Shown in pieces: positions 6,697-13,908 of a DNA stretch of 24,209 nt (position 1 is its first letter; every line of letters begins with the position of its first letter). Made by a program: the position numbers and the translations under genes. The stretch is from an uncultured Eubacteriales bacterium (lineage in GTDB: Bacteria; Bacillota; Clostridia; Lachnospirales; Lachnospiraceae). Below the pieces are notes generated by a model. That model had not been told where the DNA came from, searched no databases, and saw only the letters and a program-made list of their open reading frames with translations. Location: positions 1-24,209 of the forward strand of contig URMF01000049.1 in the NCBI GenBank assembly GCA_900548855.1, in the 5' to 3' direction.

Positions 6697-8004
6697 ATCT
6701 ACAACCTTTTCAAAACCTGCTATATTCGCACCGGCTACATAATCACCCGCTACATTATAACGCTTAGCCGCATCATCTAAATTATGGAAAATGTTAACCA
6801 TAATACCCTCTAACTTAGCATCAACCTCTTCAAAGCTCCATGAAAGTCTCTCAGAGTTCTGGGACATCTCTAATGCAGAGGTAGCAACACCACCGGCATT
6901 TGCAGCCTTACCAGGTGCGAATAATACGCCGTTCTCCTGTAAGTACTTTGTAGCCTCTAAAGTAGTAGGCATATTAGCACCCTCAGCAACTGCGATACAT
7001 CCGTTGGCAACTAACTGCTTTGCATCCTCAAGGTCAAGCTCGTTCTGGGTTGCACATGGAAGAGCCACATCACATTTAACGCTCCATACACCACGTCCCT
7101 CATGATACTCTGCACTTGGTCTTGCAGCAGCATACTCCGTCAGACGTGCTCGCTTAACTTCCTTAACCTCTTTCAATAATGCAACATCAATTCCTTCTGG
7201 ATCATAAATCCAGCCGGTAGAATCTGAACAGGTAACAGGCTTCGCACCCATCTGCTGTGCCTTCTGGATAGCATAAATTGCTACGTTACCAGCACCGGAA
7301 ACAACTACAGTCTTGCCTGCAATATCGTTATTGTTGCACTTTAACATCTCTCTGGTTAAGTATAATAAACCATATCCGGTAGCTTCTGTTCTGGCTAATG
7401 AGCCGCCATAGGATAATCCCTTACCAGTCAAAACACCTTCAAATACACTGCGGATTTTCTTATACTGACCAAACATGTATCCAATCTCTCTTGCACCGGT
7501 TCCGATATCACCAGCCGGTACGTCGGTATCTGCGCCAATGTATTTGCAAAGCTCTGTCATAAAGCTCTGGCAGAATGCCATAATTTCTCTGTCTGACTTA
7601 CCCTTCGGGTCAAAGTCAGAACCACCTTTTCCACCACCGATTGGTAAGCTTGTAAGGGAGTTCTTGAAAATCTGCTCGAAACCTAAGAATTTAATAATTC
7701 CAAGATTTACAGATGGATGAAGTCTCAGACCTCCCTTGTATGGTCCAATTGCATTATTGAACTGTACACGGAAACCTCTATTAACCTGAACCTGACCCTT
7801 GTCATCTACCCAAGGTACTCTGAACATAAATTGTCTGTCCGGCTCTGTGATTCTCTCTAAGATTGCCTCTCTTCTATATAACTCCTCATTCGCATCAATT
7901 ACAGGTCTTAAAGAATTTAAAACCTCCTCAACAGCCTGTAAAAATTCTGGTTCGCTTGCATTTTTTGTCTTTACTTGTGCAAGCACTTCATCAACATATG
8001 ACAT
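6670..8004 (-). CDS. gdhA: NADP-type glutamate dehydrogenase
   Basis: The 444-residue protein is a hexameric GDH of the usual length. It converts 2-oxoglutarate and ammonium to glutamate with NAD(P)H in the cytosol. Visible marks are the substrate-site segment LPIGGGKGGSDFDPKGKSD with its conserved lysines, DVPAGDIGTGAREIGYM, the nucleotide-binding VVSGAGNVAIYA, and PCATQNELDLEDA. The C-terminus AMLAQGVC resembles that of enterobacterial GdhA. ATG at 8004 follows AAGGAGG at eight bases. It is transcribed alone from a promoter at 8174-8202 through a 160-base leader with two terminator-like hairpins, so attenuation is likely. Its 3' end is duplicated beyond the neighbouring RloAB cassette. Confidence 0.98.
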   Translation of the reverse strand: MSYVDEVLAQVKTKNASEPEFLQAVEEVLNSLRPVIDANEELYRREAILERITEPDRQFMFRVPWVDDKGQVQVNRGFRVQFNNAIGPYKGGLRLHPSVNLGIIKFLGFEQIFKNSLTSLPIGGGKGGSDFDPKGKSDREIMAFCQSFMTELCKYIGADTDVPAGDIGTGAREIGYMFGQYKKIRSVFEGVLTGKGLSYGGSLARTEATGYGLLYLTREMLKCNNNDIAGKTVVVSGAGNVAIYAIQKAQQMGAKPVTCSDSTGWIYDPEGIDVALLKEVKEVKRARLTEYAAARPSAEYHEGRGVWSVKCDVALPCATQNELDLEDAKQLVANGCIAVAEGANMPTTLEATKYLQENGVLFAPGKAANAGGVATSALEMSQNSERLSWSFEEVDAKLEGIMVNIFHNLDDAAKRYNVAGDYVAGANIAGFEKVVDAMLAQGVC

Positions 8005-8061
8005 TCTTTTATCCTCCTTAAATTTTATACGTCTTCACTTTACTGCTTAATATTTTGAGAT

Positions 8062-8097
8062 AAAAAAAGCCTATATCCTGACAGGCAGAATACAGGA
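8062..8097 (-). terminator. Second leader hairpin with T-run before gdhA
   Basis: On the minus strand nine-base arms (8096-8088 with 8078-8070, two G-T pairs) flank a nine-base loop, and seven T follow (complement of 8062-8068). It lies about 60 bases before the gdhA start, in the correct orientation to stop transcription before the gene. Together with the hairpin at 8115..8147 it suggests an attenuator. Confidence 0.6.
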
Positions 8098-8114
8098 CTT
8101 AATATAATTAAGCC

Positions 8115-8147
8115 AAAAAAGAACACACGAAAAGACGTGTGTTCTTT
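8115..8147 (-). terminator. First leader hairpin with T-run before gdhA
   Basis: A perfect 12-base stem, AAAGAACACACG with CGTGTGTTCTTT, encloses a six-base loop and runs into six T on the minus strand. It lies about 20 bases after the expected start of the gdhA transcript. As drawn it is a strong intrinsic terminator, so gdhA expression needs read-through or an alternative fold. Confidence 0.7.
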
Positions 8148-8173
8148 ACCTAAGACGCCTTTGTCTGATAAAC

Positions 8174-8202
8174 ATTATACAAAAGACCCTTAATTTATGC
8201 AA
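8174..8202 (-). promoter_or_regulatory. gdhA promoter
   Basis: On the minus strand TTGCAT (8202-8197) and a perfect TATAAT (8179-8174) are 17 bases apart. Transcription should begin near 8167, giving a leader of about 160 bases before the ATG at 8004. Confidence 0.75.
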
Positions 8203-8465
8203 GATATTACTTTTTTAATTAAATTTTATTATGTGATTAGGGTGCTTTTATTAATTTTATTAAGTATATATCCTATTTTTAAAGGTTATTCCCCTTTAAT
8301 ACTTAATTTTATTAAGCATTCCGTGTTATAATGCATTAACCATATATAACTCAAACATTATAATACTTGTCTGTTTATAATTATTATACAATAACTTGTT
8401 CATTTATTCATATATTTCATGTTATAAAGTCAATAACATTGATATAATTATATCAGCTTTATTTT

Positions 8466-9443
8466 TTACACATATCCATACAGGCCCCTTACAGACACTT
8501 CACCGGATATAATAGTCTCCCGCTGTCCGTTACTGTTTTCCACAATTAAACCGCCCTTGTCGTCAATGCCGACTGCAGTAAGAATCCGTTCCGTTTCTTT
8601 TTCTATAATCTTTACCTCCCTGCCACGGTTCACCAGGAGACAATTATATTCCTCCGAAAGCTTTGTCAAATCCTCCGTCTCTAAAAAAGTCTCATAATAT
8701 GTCTCAAATACATTTAAAAAGGTTCCCAGCAGCTCTGCCCGGTTTACCTTTTTTCCCGTTTCTAACCGGATGGAGGATGCCATGTCTTTTATCTCCTCCG
8801 GAAAATCCGTCTGGTTTGTATTAATTCCAATTCCCACCACCGCATAGTTGATATATTCCAAATCCGTACTGCTCTCGGTTAATATTCCGCACAGCTTCTT
8901 TCCATTGGCAATGACATCATTGGGCCATTTAATCATTGTATCTAAGGCTGTCACCTGTTTGATTGCTTTTGCCAAAGCCATGGCAGACACCAGGGTTATA
9001 ATAGATGCCCTGTCCACCAGAACCTCCGGTCTTAGCAAAACGGAAAAATAGCAGTTGCCTACTGGTGAAACCCAGCTTTTTCCGCGTCTTCCACGTCCCG
9101 CCGTCTGGCGTTCCGTCACCACCACTGTACCGTTTACCGCATCATGCTCCCCCAACCGCTTCGCCTGTATATTGGTGGAATCCATTTCCGGTTCATATAC
9201 AATGGTATTTCCAAGCCATTTTGTGTGCAGATATTCCCGAATCCGCATTTCATCAATCACATCCGGCTCTGCCAACAGCTTATAGCCCCTGTTATTGACA
9301 GAGTCAATCCGGTATCCCTCTTGCTTCAGCACATTGATATTTTTCCACACAGCCGTCCTGGATACTCCTAACCGGTTGCAGATATCCTGACCGGATACAT
9401 AATCTGCATGCTGCTTTAACAACTCTAAAATCTTCTCTTTCAT
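8466..9443 (-). CDS. birA: Bifunctional biotin-protein ligase / biotin repressor
   Basis: The 325-residue protein has all three BirA parts. An N-terminal helix-turn-helix (residues 1-60, SGQDICNRLGVSRTAVWKNI and the wing NNRGYKL) is followed by the catalytic domain with GRGRRGKSW and KWPNDV for biotinyl-AMP and ATP, and by a small C-terminal domain. It activates biotin to biotinyl-AMP, transfers it to carboxyl carrier proteins and, when loaded, represses biotin genes. ATG at 9443 overlaps the stop of the upstream membrane-protein gene by four bases, so the two are translationally coupled. No biotin synthesis or uptake gene lies in the window. Confidence 0.96.
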   Translation of the reverse strand: MKEKILELLKQHADYVSGQDICNRLGVSRTAVWKNINVLKQEGYRIDSVNNRGYKLLAEPDVIDEMRIREYLHTKWLGNTIVYEPEMDSTNIQAKRLGEHDAVNGTVVVTERQTAGRGRRGKSWVSPVGNCYFSVLLRPEVLVDRASIITLVSAMALAKAIKQVTALDTMIKWPNDVIANGKKLCGILTESSTDLEYINYAVVGIGINTNQTDFPEEIKDMASSIRLETGKKVNRAELLGTFLNVFETYYETFLETEDLTKLSEEYNCLLVNRGREVKIIEKETERILTAVGIDDKGGLIVENSNGQRETIISGEVSVRGLYGYV

Positions 9444-9910
9444 GCTTCATCCTTCCCTGATTCCGCTTCTGCCTCTTCTTTTTTCAATTTCAGCATTTCA
9501 TACAGTGCTTTTCCCACTTCACTTTTTCCCATAAAGGGAATTACATACTGCTCCTTGCCAATATACATCTGGATGATGCTGTAATCCATATTGTCATTTG
9601 GCACAACATATCCCAAATCCCGGATTTCCTCATAGCCAATCTTTAACTCCTTCCGGTGAAGCTTCAGTGTAAGGGTTTTATCTCCAAAAACATAGGTGAT
9701 ATCATACGCCTGCGCCTTAAATGTCTGCTTTAACAGTATGATTCCATAAGCCAGACAGCCTCCGCAGAGAATAACCGTAAGCAGCACACTTTTATGTTCT
9801 TTGCTTATGATTACAACCACCAGACGGAGAACGGCAATCAAAATGAAAACACTTGCTGTAAAACGCATTGCTATGCGGTTTGCTCTATTTTTTTTAACGG
9901 TATGCTCCAT
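9440..9910 (-). CDS. Two-helix membrane protein with cytoplasmic domain, coupled to birA
   Basis: Function is not recognised. The 156-residue protein has a basic N-terminus, two membrane helices (about residues 19-37 and 43-60) and a soluble part of about 90 residues rich in beta strands (DITYVFGDKTLTLKLHRKEL, then EQYVIPFMGKSEVGKALYEML). It ends in a highly charged tail. The layout is like PH-domain or DUF-type small membrane proteins common in Firmicutes. I prefer the ATG at 9908-9910, 11 bases after GAGGAG, over a GTG at 9919 that sits almost on the ribosome site. Its stop overlaps the birA start (ATGA), giving a two-gene operon. Confidence 0.7.
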   Translation of the reverse strand: MEHTVKKNRANRIAMRFTASVFILIAVLRLVVVIISKEHKSVLLTVILCGGCLAYGIILLKQTFKAQAYDITYVFGDKTLTLKLHRKELKIGYEEIRDLGYVVPNDNMDYSIIQMYIGKEQYVIPFMGKSEVGKALYEMLKLKKEEAEAESGKDEA

Positions 9911-10177
9911 ATCTATCACTTCTCCTCTGTTTCTTTTCAGTTTATCTTACTACATAAAAGAAAAAAAAGATAGCTAAATTTAGGCAGCCACCTTTTTTGA
10001 TACTATAAAACATTATTTATGATTTGATGTGTCATTTGTTATGTGTACATTCAATATCTTTAACTAATCTATTTCCGAAATTCAAATTACTATCTGTATA
10101 GTAACCATCTATATGAGTATCGCCAAATCATTTCTTTTCTGTATAATATAATTATTATAACATCTACGGAGGATACC

Positions 10178-10456
10178 ATGACAAAGGAAGATATGATTTT
10201 ATTAATAGAAGTTTCGGACGATTTATGTGAAATGGACCAAACATTACAAAAACTAACCGGGCTGGGATACGCAAGTGGCAGTTTTGCCAAACTTGACAAC
10301 ATTTATGAAGTAATCCGGCACAATTCCCATAGCATTTACCAGAAGATGCCTACAGATGAATCCAGAGAAGCTTCCTACAATATCATTATGGACACCAGCT
10401 TAACTGTAGAGAAACGGGCAGATTTGTTATTGCATGGCAGAAAAAAAGAAGGATAA
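10178..10456 (+). CDS. Small soluble orphan protein
   Basis: This is the only convincing plus-strand gene. The product is 92 residues, acidic and helical (TKEDMILLIEVSDDLCEMDQ near the start, basic RKKEG at the end), with no motif that I recognise. ATG at 10178 follows GGAGG by six bases, and TATAAT-like boxes lie about 30 bases upstream. The stop codon sits inside the 5' arm of a strong hairpin at 10445-10482 that ends transcription from both sides. A histidine-phosphotransfer role was considered because of the helical character, but no conserved H-box is visible. Good gene signals, unknown function. Confidence 0.75.
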   Translation: MTKEDMILLIEVSDDLCEMDQTLQKLTGLGYASGSFAKLDNIYEVIRHNSHSIYQKMPTDESREASYNIIMDTSLTVEKRADLLLHGRKKEG

Positions 10457-10486
10457 CTGACCTCTGCCAGTTATCCTTCTTTTTTT
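10441..10486. terminator. Bidirectional terminator between the orphan gene and purA
   Basis: A perfect 15-base stem (10445-10459 with 10468-10482, loop of eight) is flanked by seven A on the left and seven T on the right, so it works on either strand. It ends both the plus-strand orphan gene and the convergent purA transcript. Confidence 0.9.
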
Positions 10487-10503
10487 AATAATTTATCATT
10501 TTA

Positions 10504-11778
10504 TTATCTGTAAATAATATCATTTCTTCCAGGACCATTGGAAATCATTGTAATCGGGAATCCAAGCTGCTCCTCTATAAACTCAATATACTTTCTGCAG
10601 TTTTCTGGAAGGTCTTCATACTTTGTAATCCCTCTGATATCACTCTTCCAGCCAGGCAGTGTCTCAAGTACTGGTTTTGCTTTTTCAAGCTTACCGGTTG
10701 TTGGAAAATCTGTTGTAACCTCGCCGTCAATCTCATATCCCACACATACCGGAATCTCATCCAGATAGCCCAATACATCAAGAACAGTAAATGCCACATC
10801 TGTGGTTCCCTGAATCCGGCAGCCATACTTGGAAGCCACACAGTCAAACCAACCCATTCTTCTCGGACGTCCCGTGGTTGCTCCATATTCACCGCCATCA
10901 CCGCCGCGGCGTCTCAATTCATCTGCTTCCTCTCCGAATATTTCACTGACAAATGCACCGGCACCCACAGCAGAGGAATAAGCCTTAACCACCGTAACAA
11001 TCTTCTTAATCTCATATGGTGGAATACCTGCACCGATGGCACCATAAGCCGCCAGGGTGGAGGAAGAGGTAACCATCGGATAAATACCGTGGTCAGGGTC
11101 CTTTAAGGAGCCTAACTGTCCCTCCAACAGGATATTCTTACCCTCTTTAATTGCCTCGTAAAGATAAGCAGATACGTCACACACATAAGGAGCCACCATT
11201 TCCTTATACTCCATCATTGTATCAAACAATTCATCTACATTTAATGCAGGTTTATGATATAAATGCTCTAACAGTACATTTTTCTGAACTACTACACGCT
11301 CTAATTTCTCTCTTAAAGCATCCCCGTCAAATAACTCGTTTACCTGAAAGCCAATCTTGGCATATTTATCGGAATAAAATGGTGCAATACCGGACTTCGT
11401 GGAACCAAAGGACTTACCGGCAAGCCTCTCCTCCTCATACTCATCAAATAAAATGTGATATGGCATAACAATCTGTGCCCTGTCTGATACTAAAATCTTT
11501 GGCATCGGCACATCTCTGTCCACAATCTCCTTAATCTCTTTAAACAGAACCGGAATATTCAATGCCACACCGTTGCCAATAATGCTGGTTGTATGATTGT
11601 AAAATACACCGGAAGGTAATGTATGTAATGCAAACTTGCCATAATCATTTACAATGGTGTGTCCTGCATTTGCACCACCCTGGAAGCGGACAATAATGTC
11701 AGCCTCTTTGCTTAACATATCTGTAATTTTTCCTTTTCCTTCGTCTCCCCAATTTGCGCCTACTACTGCTTTGACCAT
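10504..11778 (-). CDS. purA: Adenylosuccinate synthetase, divergent clostridial type
   Basis: The 424-residue protein makes adenylosuccinate from IMP, aspartate and GTP, the first committed step to AMP. Marks are the N-terminal GTP loop GANWGDEGKGK, GGANAGHTIVN, the IMP-site block around STKSGIAPFYSDKYAKIG, DPDHGIYPMVTSSSTLAAYG, TTGRPRRMGWFD and the C-terminal SNGPGRNDII. Several blocks differ from the E. coli pattern, which has GTTGRGIGPAYEDK and TLLDIDHGTYPFVTSSN; this variant form is, to my knowledge, common in Clostridia. I chose the ATG at 11778 because MVKAVVGANWG is the family start and AAAGGG lies eight bases upstream. A 27-residue in-frame extension is unlikely to be translated, since most of it would overlap the promoter region. 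Confidence 0.95.
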   Translation of the reverse strand: MVKAVVGANWGDEGKGKITDMLSKEADIIVRFQGGANAGHTIVNDYGKFALHTLPSGVFYNHTTSIIGNGVALNIPVLFKEIKEIVDRDVPMPKILVSDRAQIVMPYHILFDEYEEERLAGKSFGSTKSGIAPFYSDKYAKIGFQVNELFDGDALREKLERVVVQKNVLLEHLYHKPALNVDELFDTMMEYKEMVAPYVCDVSAYLYEAIKEGKNILLEGQLGSLKDPDHGIYPMVTSSSTLAAYGAIGAGIPPYEIKKIVTVVKAYSSAVGAGAFVSEIFGEEADELRRRGGDGGEYGATTGRPRRMGWFDCVASKYGCRIQGTTDVAFTVLDVLGYLDEIPVCVGYEIDGEVTTDFPTTGKLEKAKPVLETLPGWKSDIRGITKYEDLPENCRKYIEFIEEQLGFPITMISNGPGRNDIIYR

Positions 11779-11837
11779 ATGCATAACCCTTTCTTCTATA
11801 ATCAGTCTATGAATAAAAAATTCCTTTATCCTGTTAC

Positions 11838-11866
11838 AGTATACTCTCTTCCTAGGCATAAGTAAA
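11838..11866 (-). promoter_or_regulatory. purA promoter (probable)
   Basis: On the minus strand TTTACT (11866-11861) and TATACT (11843-11838) are 17 bases apart, giving a leader of about 50 bases. The upstream gap to 12043 holds only AT-rich DNA and a seven-base direct repeat GCACGTT; no purine-repressor box was recognised. Confidence 0.5.
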
Positions 11867-12043
11867 ATTAATATTTCTAATATCTACCATAAGCTATGCT
11901 TATATCTCAAGGTAATATAACCCCATACTCTGCGAAAACAAAATTTTCCTATTTTTGAAAGCATAGAGTTGTGCAAACGTGCCATGTGTTGAATTGTTTA
12001 TTTTACACAACGTGCGACATCAAAAACAAAGTTTCGCAACTGC

Positions 12044-12271
12044 CTAATTCTTATTCTCTTTTTCACCTAAAAACAAATAGACTACTCCCACCACCAGCAT
12101 AATAACACTTAAAATATCCAGTAAACCTCCTGTATATTTTAAACCATCCAAAAACAATTCTTTATCCCAAGTCTGTACACCAGATAGATAAATAGCTGTT
12201 GTAAGATAATGGATACCCATTAACATTGCTGCCATAAAACAAAACATGACACCGGCTCCTCGTTTGTTCAT
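12044..12271 (-). CDS. Small two-helix membrane protein
   Basis: The product is 75 residues with two membrane helices (MFCFMAAMLMGIHYLTTAIY and LLDILSVIMLVVGVVYLFLG) joined by a short polar loop, and a charged tail KENKN. No family is recognised. Gene signals are strong: AAAGGAGG nine bases before the ATG at 12271, and a promoter with a palindrome upstream (12357-12421). It is separated from purA by a 265-base gap, so it is probably transcribed on its own. Small paired-helix proteins like this often assist a larger membrane complex, but no partner is visible. Confidence 0.7.
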   Translation of the reverse strand: MNKRGAGVMFCFMAAMLMGIHYLTTAIYLSGVQTWDKELFLDGLKYTGGLLDILSVIMLVVGVVYLFLGEKENKN

Positions 12272-12356
12272 TTATTATTTCCTCCTTTATAAACAAAATT
12301 AGCGGAGTCCGTTTCATGTCAAAAGCCAAAACAACTAACCCCGCCTACACATTGTT

Positions 12357-12385
12357 ACTGTATCATTCTCTCCGTTATCTGTCAA
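12357..12385 (-). promoter_or_regulatory. Promoter of the small membrane protein gene
   Basis: On the minus strand a perfect TTGACA (12385-12380) lies 17 bases before TACAGT (12362-12357). The transcript would have a leader of about 80 bases before the ATG at 12271. Confidence 0.65.
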
Positions 12386-12398
12386 CAAACTCCACTCA

Positions 12399-12421
12399 AA
12401 AATGGTCCACTGGACCATTTT
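12399..12421. promoter_or_regulatory. Perfect 23-base palindrome upstream of a promoter
   Basis: Eleven-base arms AAAATGGTCCA / TGGACCATTTT flank one C. The centre lies 25 bases upstream of the -35 box, near -60, a normal place for an activator. It is not followed by a T-run in either direction beyond the arm itself, so it is less likely to be a terminator. Confidence 0.5.
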
Positions 12422-12439
12422 CTCATATGCTTGGCAACT

Positions 12440-12478
12440 AAAAAAGACCCTGCATTCCCAAAACTACAGAGTCTTTTT
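12440..12478 (-). terminator. Terminator of the DUF1292 gene
   Basis: On the minus strand AAAAAGAC-T-CTG (12478-12467) pairs with CAG-G-GTCTTTTT (12452-12441), with one mismatch and a 14-base loop. The T-run follows 18 bases after the stop codon of the upstream gene. Confidence 0.7.
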
Positions 12479-12495
12479 AACATAAAGAGAGGGCG

Positions 12496-12768
12496 TTACG
12501 CAATACGAATGTTCTTCTCTATAAATGTCTTTATCAAAGTTCTCTCTTTTTCTGTCTCAAGAGGGTCTAATACAATCCTTCCATTCTCCTTACTATACAC
12601 ACAGGCATACAAATCCACCTGCTTTCCGGAAACTGCATTGGCATTCTCTGCTTCCGTGTAAATCAGATAACGCTGTCCATTCTCCGGATTCTCCACTACA
12701 CTTAACCCAACATAGGTAATCTCTTTTCCATCCTCATTCATTAATTTGAACGTATTATTCTGCTCCAT
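12496..12768 (-). CDS. DUF1292 family protein
   Basis: The 90-residue protein has the DUF1292 (YrzB-like) pattern: a first strand pair around NTFKLMNEDGKEITYVGLSVVE, the central RYLIYTEAENANA, and VDLYACVYSKENGRIVLDPL followed by a C-terminal helix. The family is widespread in Firmicutes and has no established function. ATG at 12768 follows GGAGGAG. A terminator stands right after the stop, and the LysR gene upstream ends 100 bases before, so it is most likely a single-gene unit. Confidence 0.85.
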   Translation of the reverse strand: MEQNNTFKLMNEDGKEITYVGLSVVENPENGQRYLIYTEAENANAVSGKQVDLYACVYSKENGRIVLDPLETEKERTLIKTFIEKNIRIA

Positions 12769-12868
12769 TCTAATCTCCTCCTACTATATCCTGTTCACAA
12801 AGCATCTGAAAAAATCTTCTATCCATGTCCCAATCTGCAAAACATTGATAGCCAGTTATCGTTTTGTA

Positions 12869-13756
12869 TTATGCCGCATCCAATAATTCCTTCAGCTTGG
12901 CAGCAGCGACCGACATTGTTGAACGCTTGTCAATAATCAGACACATATCCCGTTCCGGAATCTGTTCTTCAAATTCCAGCAAAAACAACTCTCCATTATC
13001 CAGCTGTTTTCTCGCGAAGTCCTCTACAACACATCCCACACCCAGATTCCGCAAGGCAAATTGTACAATCATATCACTGGTTGCCAGCTCAAACTCAGGT
13101 GTAACTGCTATCTTCTTTTTCTCCAGGTAGCTATCTACATATTTTCTCGTACTGGTATCTCCCTCCAGACATATCAATGGCAAATCAGCCAGTTCCTTGT
13201 ACCTCAGCTTCCGTCCCTGCAATTCACGGAACTTATCCCCCGCCACAAACACATCCTGTATCTTGCGTACTCGGAAAACGTCAAACTGTGCATCAACCTC
13301 CAGGGGTTTGGTCACGACCCCAAAGTCGATTCGTCCCTGATGCAGGTGGTCAATGGTCTGCGGCGTCGGGGCATTTGTAACTGTAACCTTAATCTCAGGA
13401 TATAGCTGATGAAACTGTTCCAGAAAAGGAAGCAGATAAAACTGAAGGGTCATGTCACTGGCACCAATGCGCACCTCTCCATACTCCAGATTTATCATCT
13501 TGGTAAGCTGCTCCTCCCCTGCCATAATTGTCTCATATCCATTCCCGACATAAGAATACAGCAAAGTTCCAGCGCGGGTTAAACTGACACCTTTTGCACG
13601 TCTGGTAAAAAGCTCAATCCCCAACTCCTGCTCGAGCTGCTTAACAGCTTGGGAGACGGCAGGCTGCGATATACAGAGCTTCCTTGCAGCACCAGTTATG
13701 CTAAGCTCGGTGGCTACATGATAGAAAATCTTATAGTATTCAAGATTAATATTCAT
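12869..13756 (-). CDS. LysR family transcriptional regulator
   Basis: The 295-residue protein has a typical N-terminal LysR helix-turn-helix (residues 1-60, ITGAARKLCISQPAVSQAVK, QLEQELGIELFTRR) and a periplasmic-binding-like effector domain (about 90-290), including GEVRIGASDM and GRIDFGVVTKPL. The effector is unknown. It most resembles the CysB/CysL-type branch, but that is a weak impression. I chose the ATG at 13756 because MNINLEYYKIFYHVA fits the family start and AAGGAGAG lies five to six bases upstream. The 23-residue longer frame has no ribosome site. LysR genes usually control a divergent neighbour, but none is divergent here, so its target is not evident. Confidence 0.9.
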   Translation of the reverse strand: MNINLEYYKIFYHVATELSITGAARKLCISQPAVSQAVKQLEQELGIELFTRRAKGVSLTRAGTLLYSYVGNGYETIMAGEEQLTKMINLEYGEVRIGASDMTLQFYLLPFLEQFHQLYPEIKVTVTNAPTPQTIDHLHQGRIDFGVVTKPLEVDAQFDVFRVRKIQDVFVAGDKFRELQGRKLRYKELADLPLICLEGDTSTRKYVDSYLEKKKIAVTPEFELATSDMIVQFALRNLGVGCVVEDFARKQLDNGELFLLEFEEQIPERDMCLIIDKRSTMSVAAAKLKELLDAA

Positions 13757-13873
13757 ATAATCTCTCCTTATGTCTAACAGATTTTCCATAAGCAGATTAT
13801 ATAACAATATATTGTGTTTGTACACCCCTAAATACTATTTTTTTACTATTTTGTCATTTTTTGTCTAATTCAT

Positions 13874-13908
13874 AAAAAAATCCAGCCATAAGTAAAACTT
13901 ATAGCTGG
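13874..13908 (-). terminator. Terminator of the cdaA-sirtuin operon
   Basis: On the minus strand CCAGC-T-ATAAGT (13908-13897) pairs with ACTTAT-G-GCTGG (13893-13882) around a three-base loop, then seven T follow. The sirtuin stop codon lies inside the first arm, so the operon ends here. Confidence 0.85.

Larger units (their letters stand above)
8098..8316. repeat. Three copies of a CTTAAT-N3-ATTAAG palindrome
   Basis: The same 15-base inverted repeat occurs at 8098..8112 (spacer ATA), 8250..8264 (spacer TTT, first arm ATTAAT) and 8302..8316 (spacer TTT). The last two centres are 52 bases apart, about five helical turns, and lie upstream of the gdhA promoter. The first lies in its leader. The rest of 8203-8465 is AT-rich DNA without a gene, plus a 16-base perfect palindrome at 8440-8455. 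A regulator-binding role is possible; base composition alone could also favour such motifs. Confidence 0.4.

Noticed and set aside
8150..8166. ANTAR-target-like hairpin in the gdhA leader (hexaloop AAAGGC with A1 and G4)
   Set aside because: The stem is only four base pairs and the required second hexaloop hairpin overlapping the terminator was not found.
10178..10456. Toxin or antitoxin identity for the plus-strand orphan
   Set aside because: There is no partner gene on the same strand and no known toxin or antitoxin motif.
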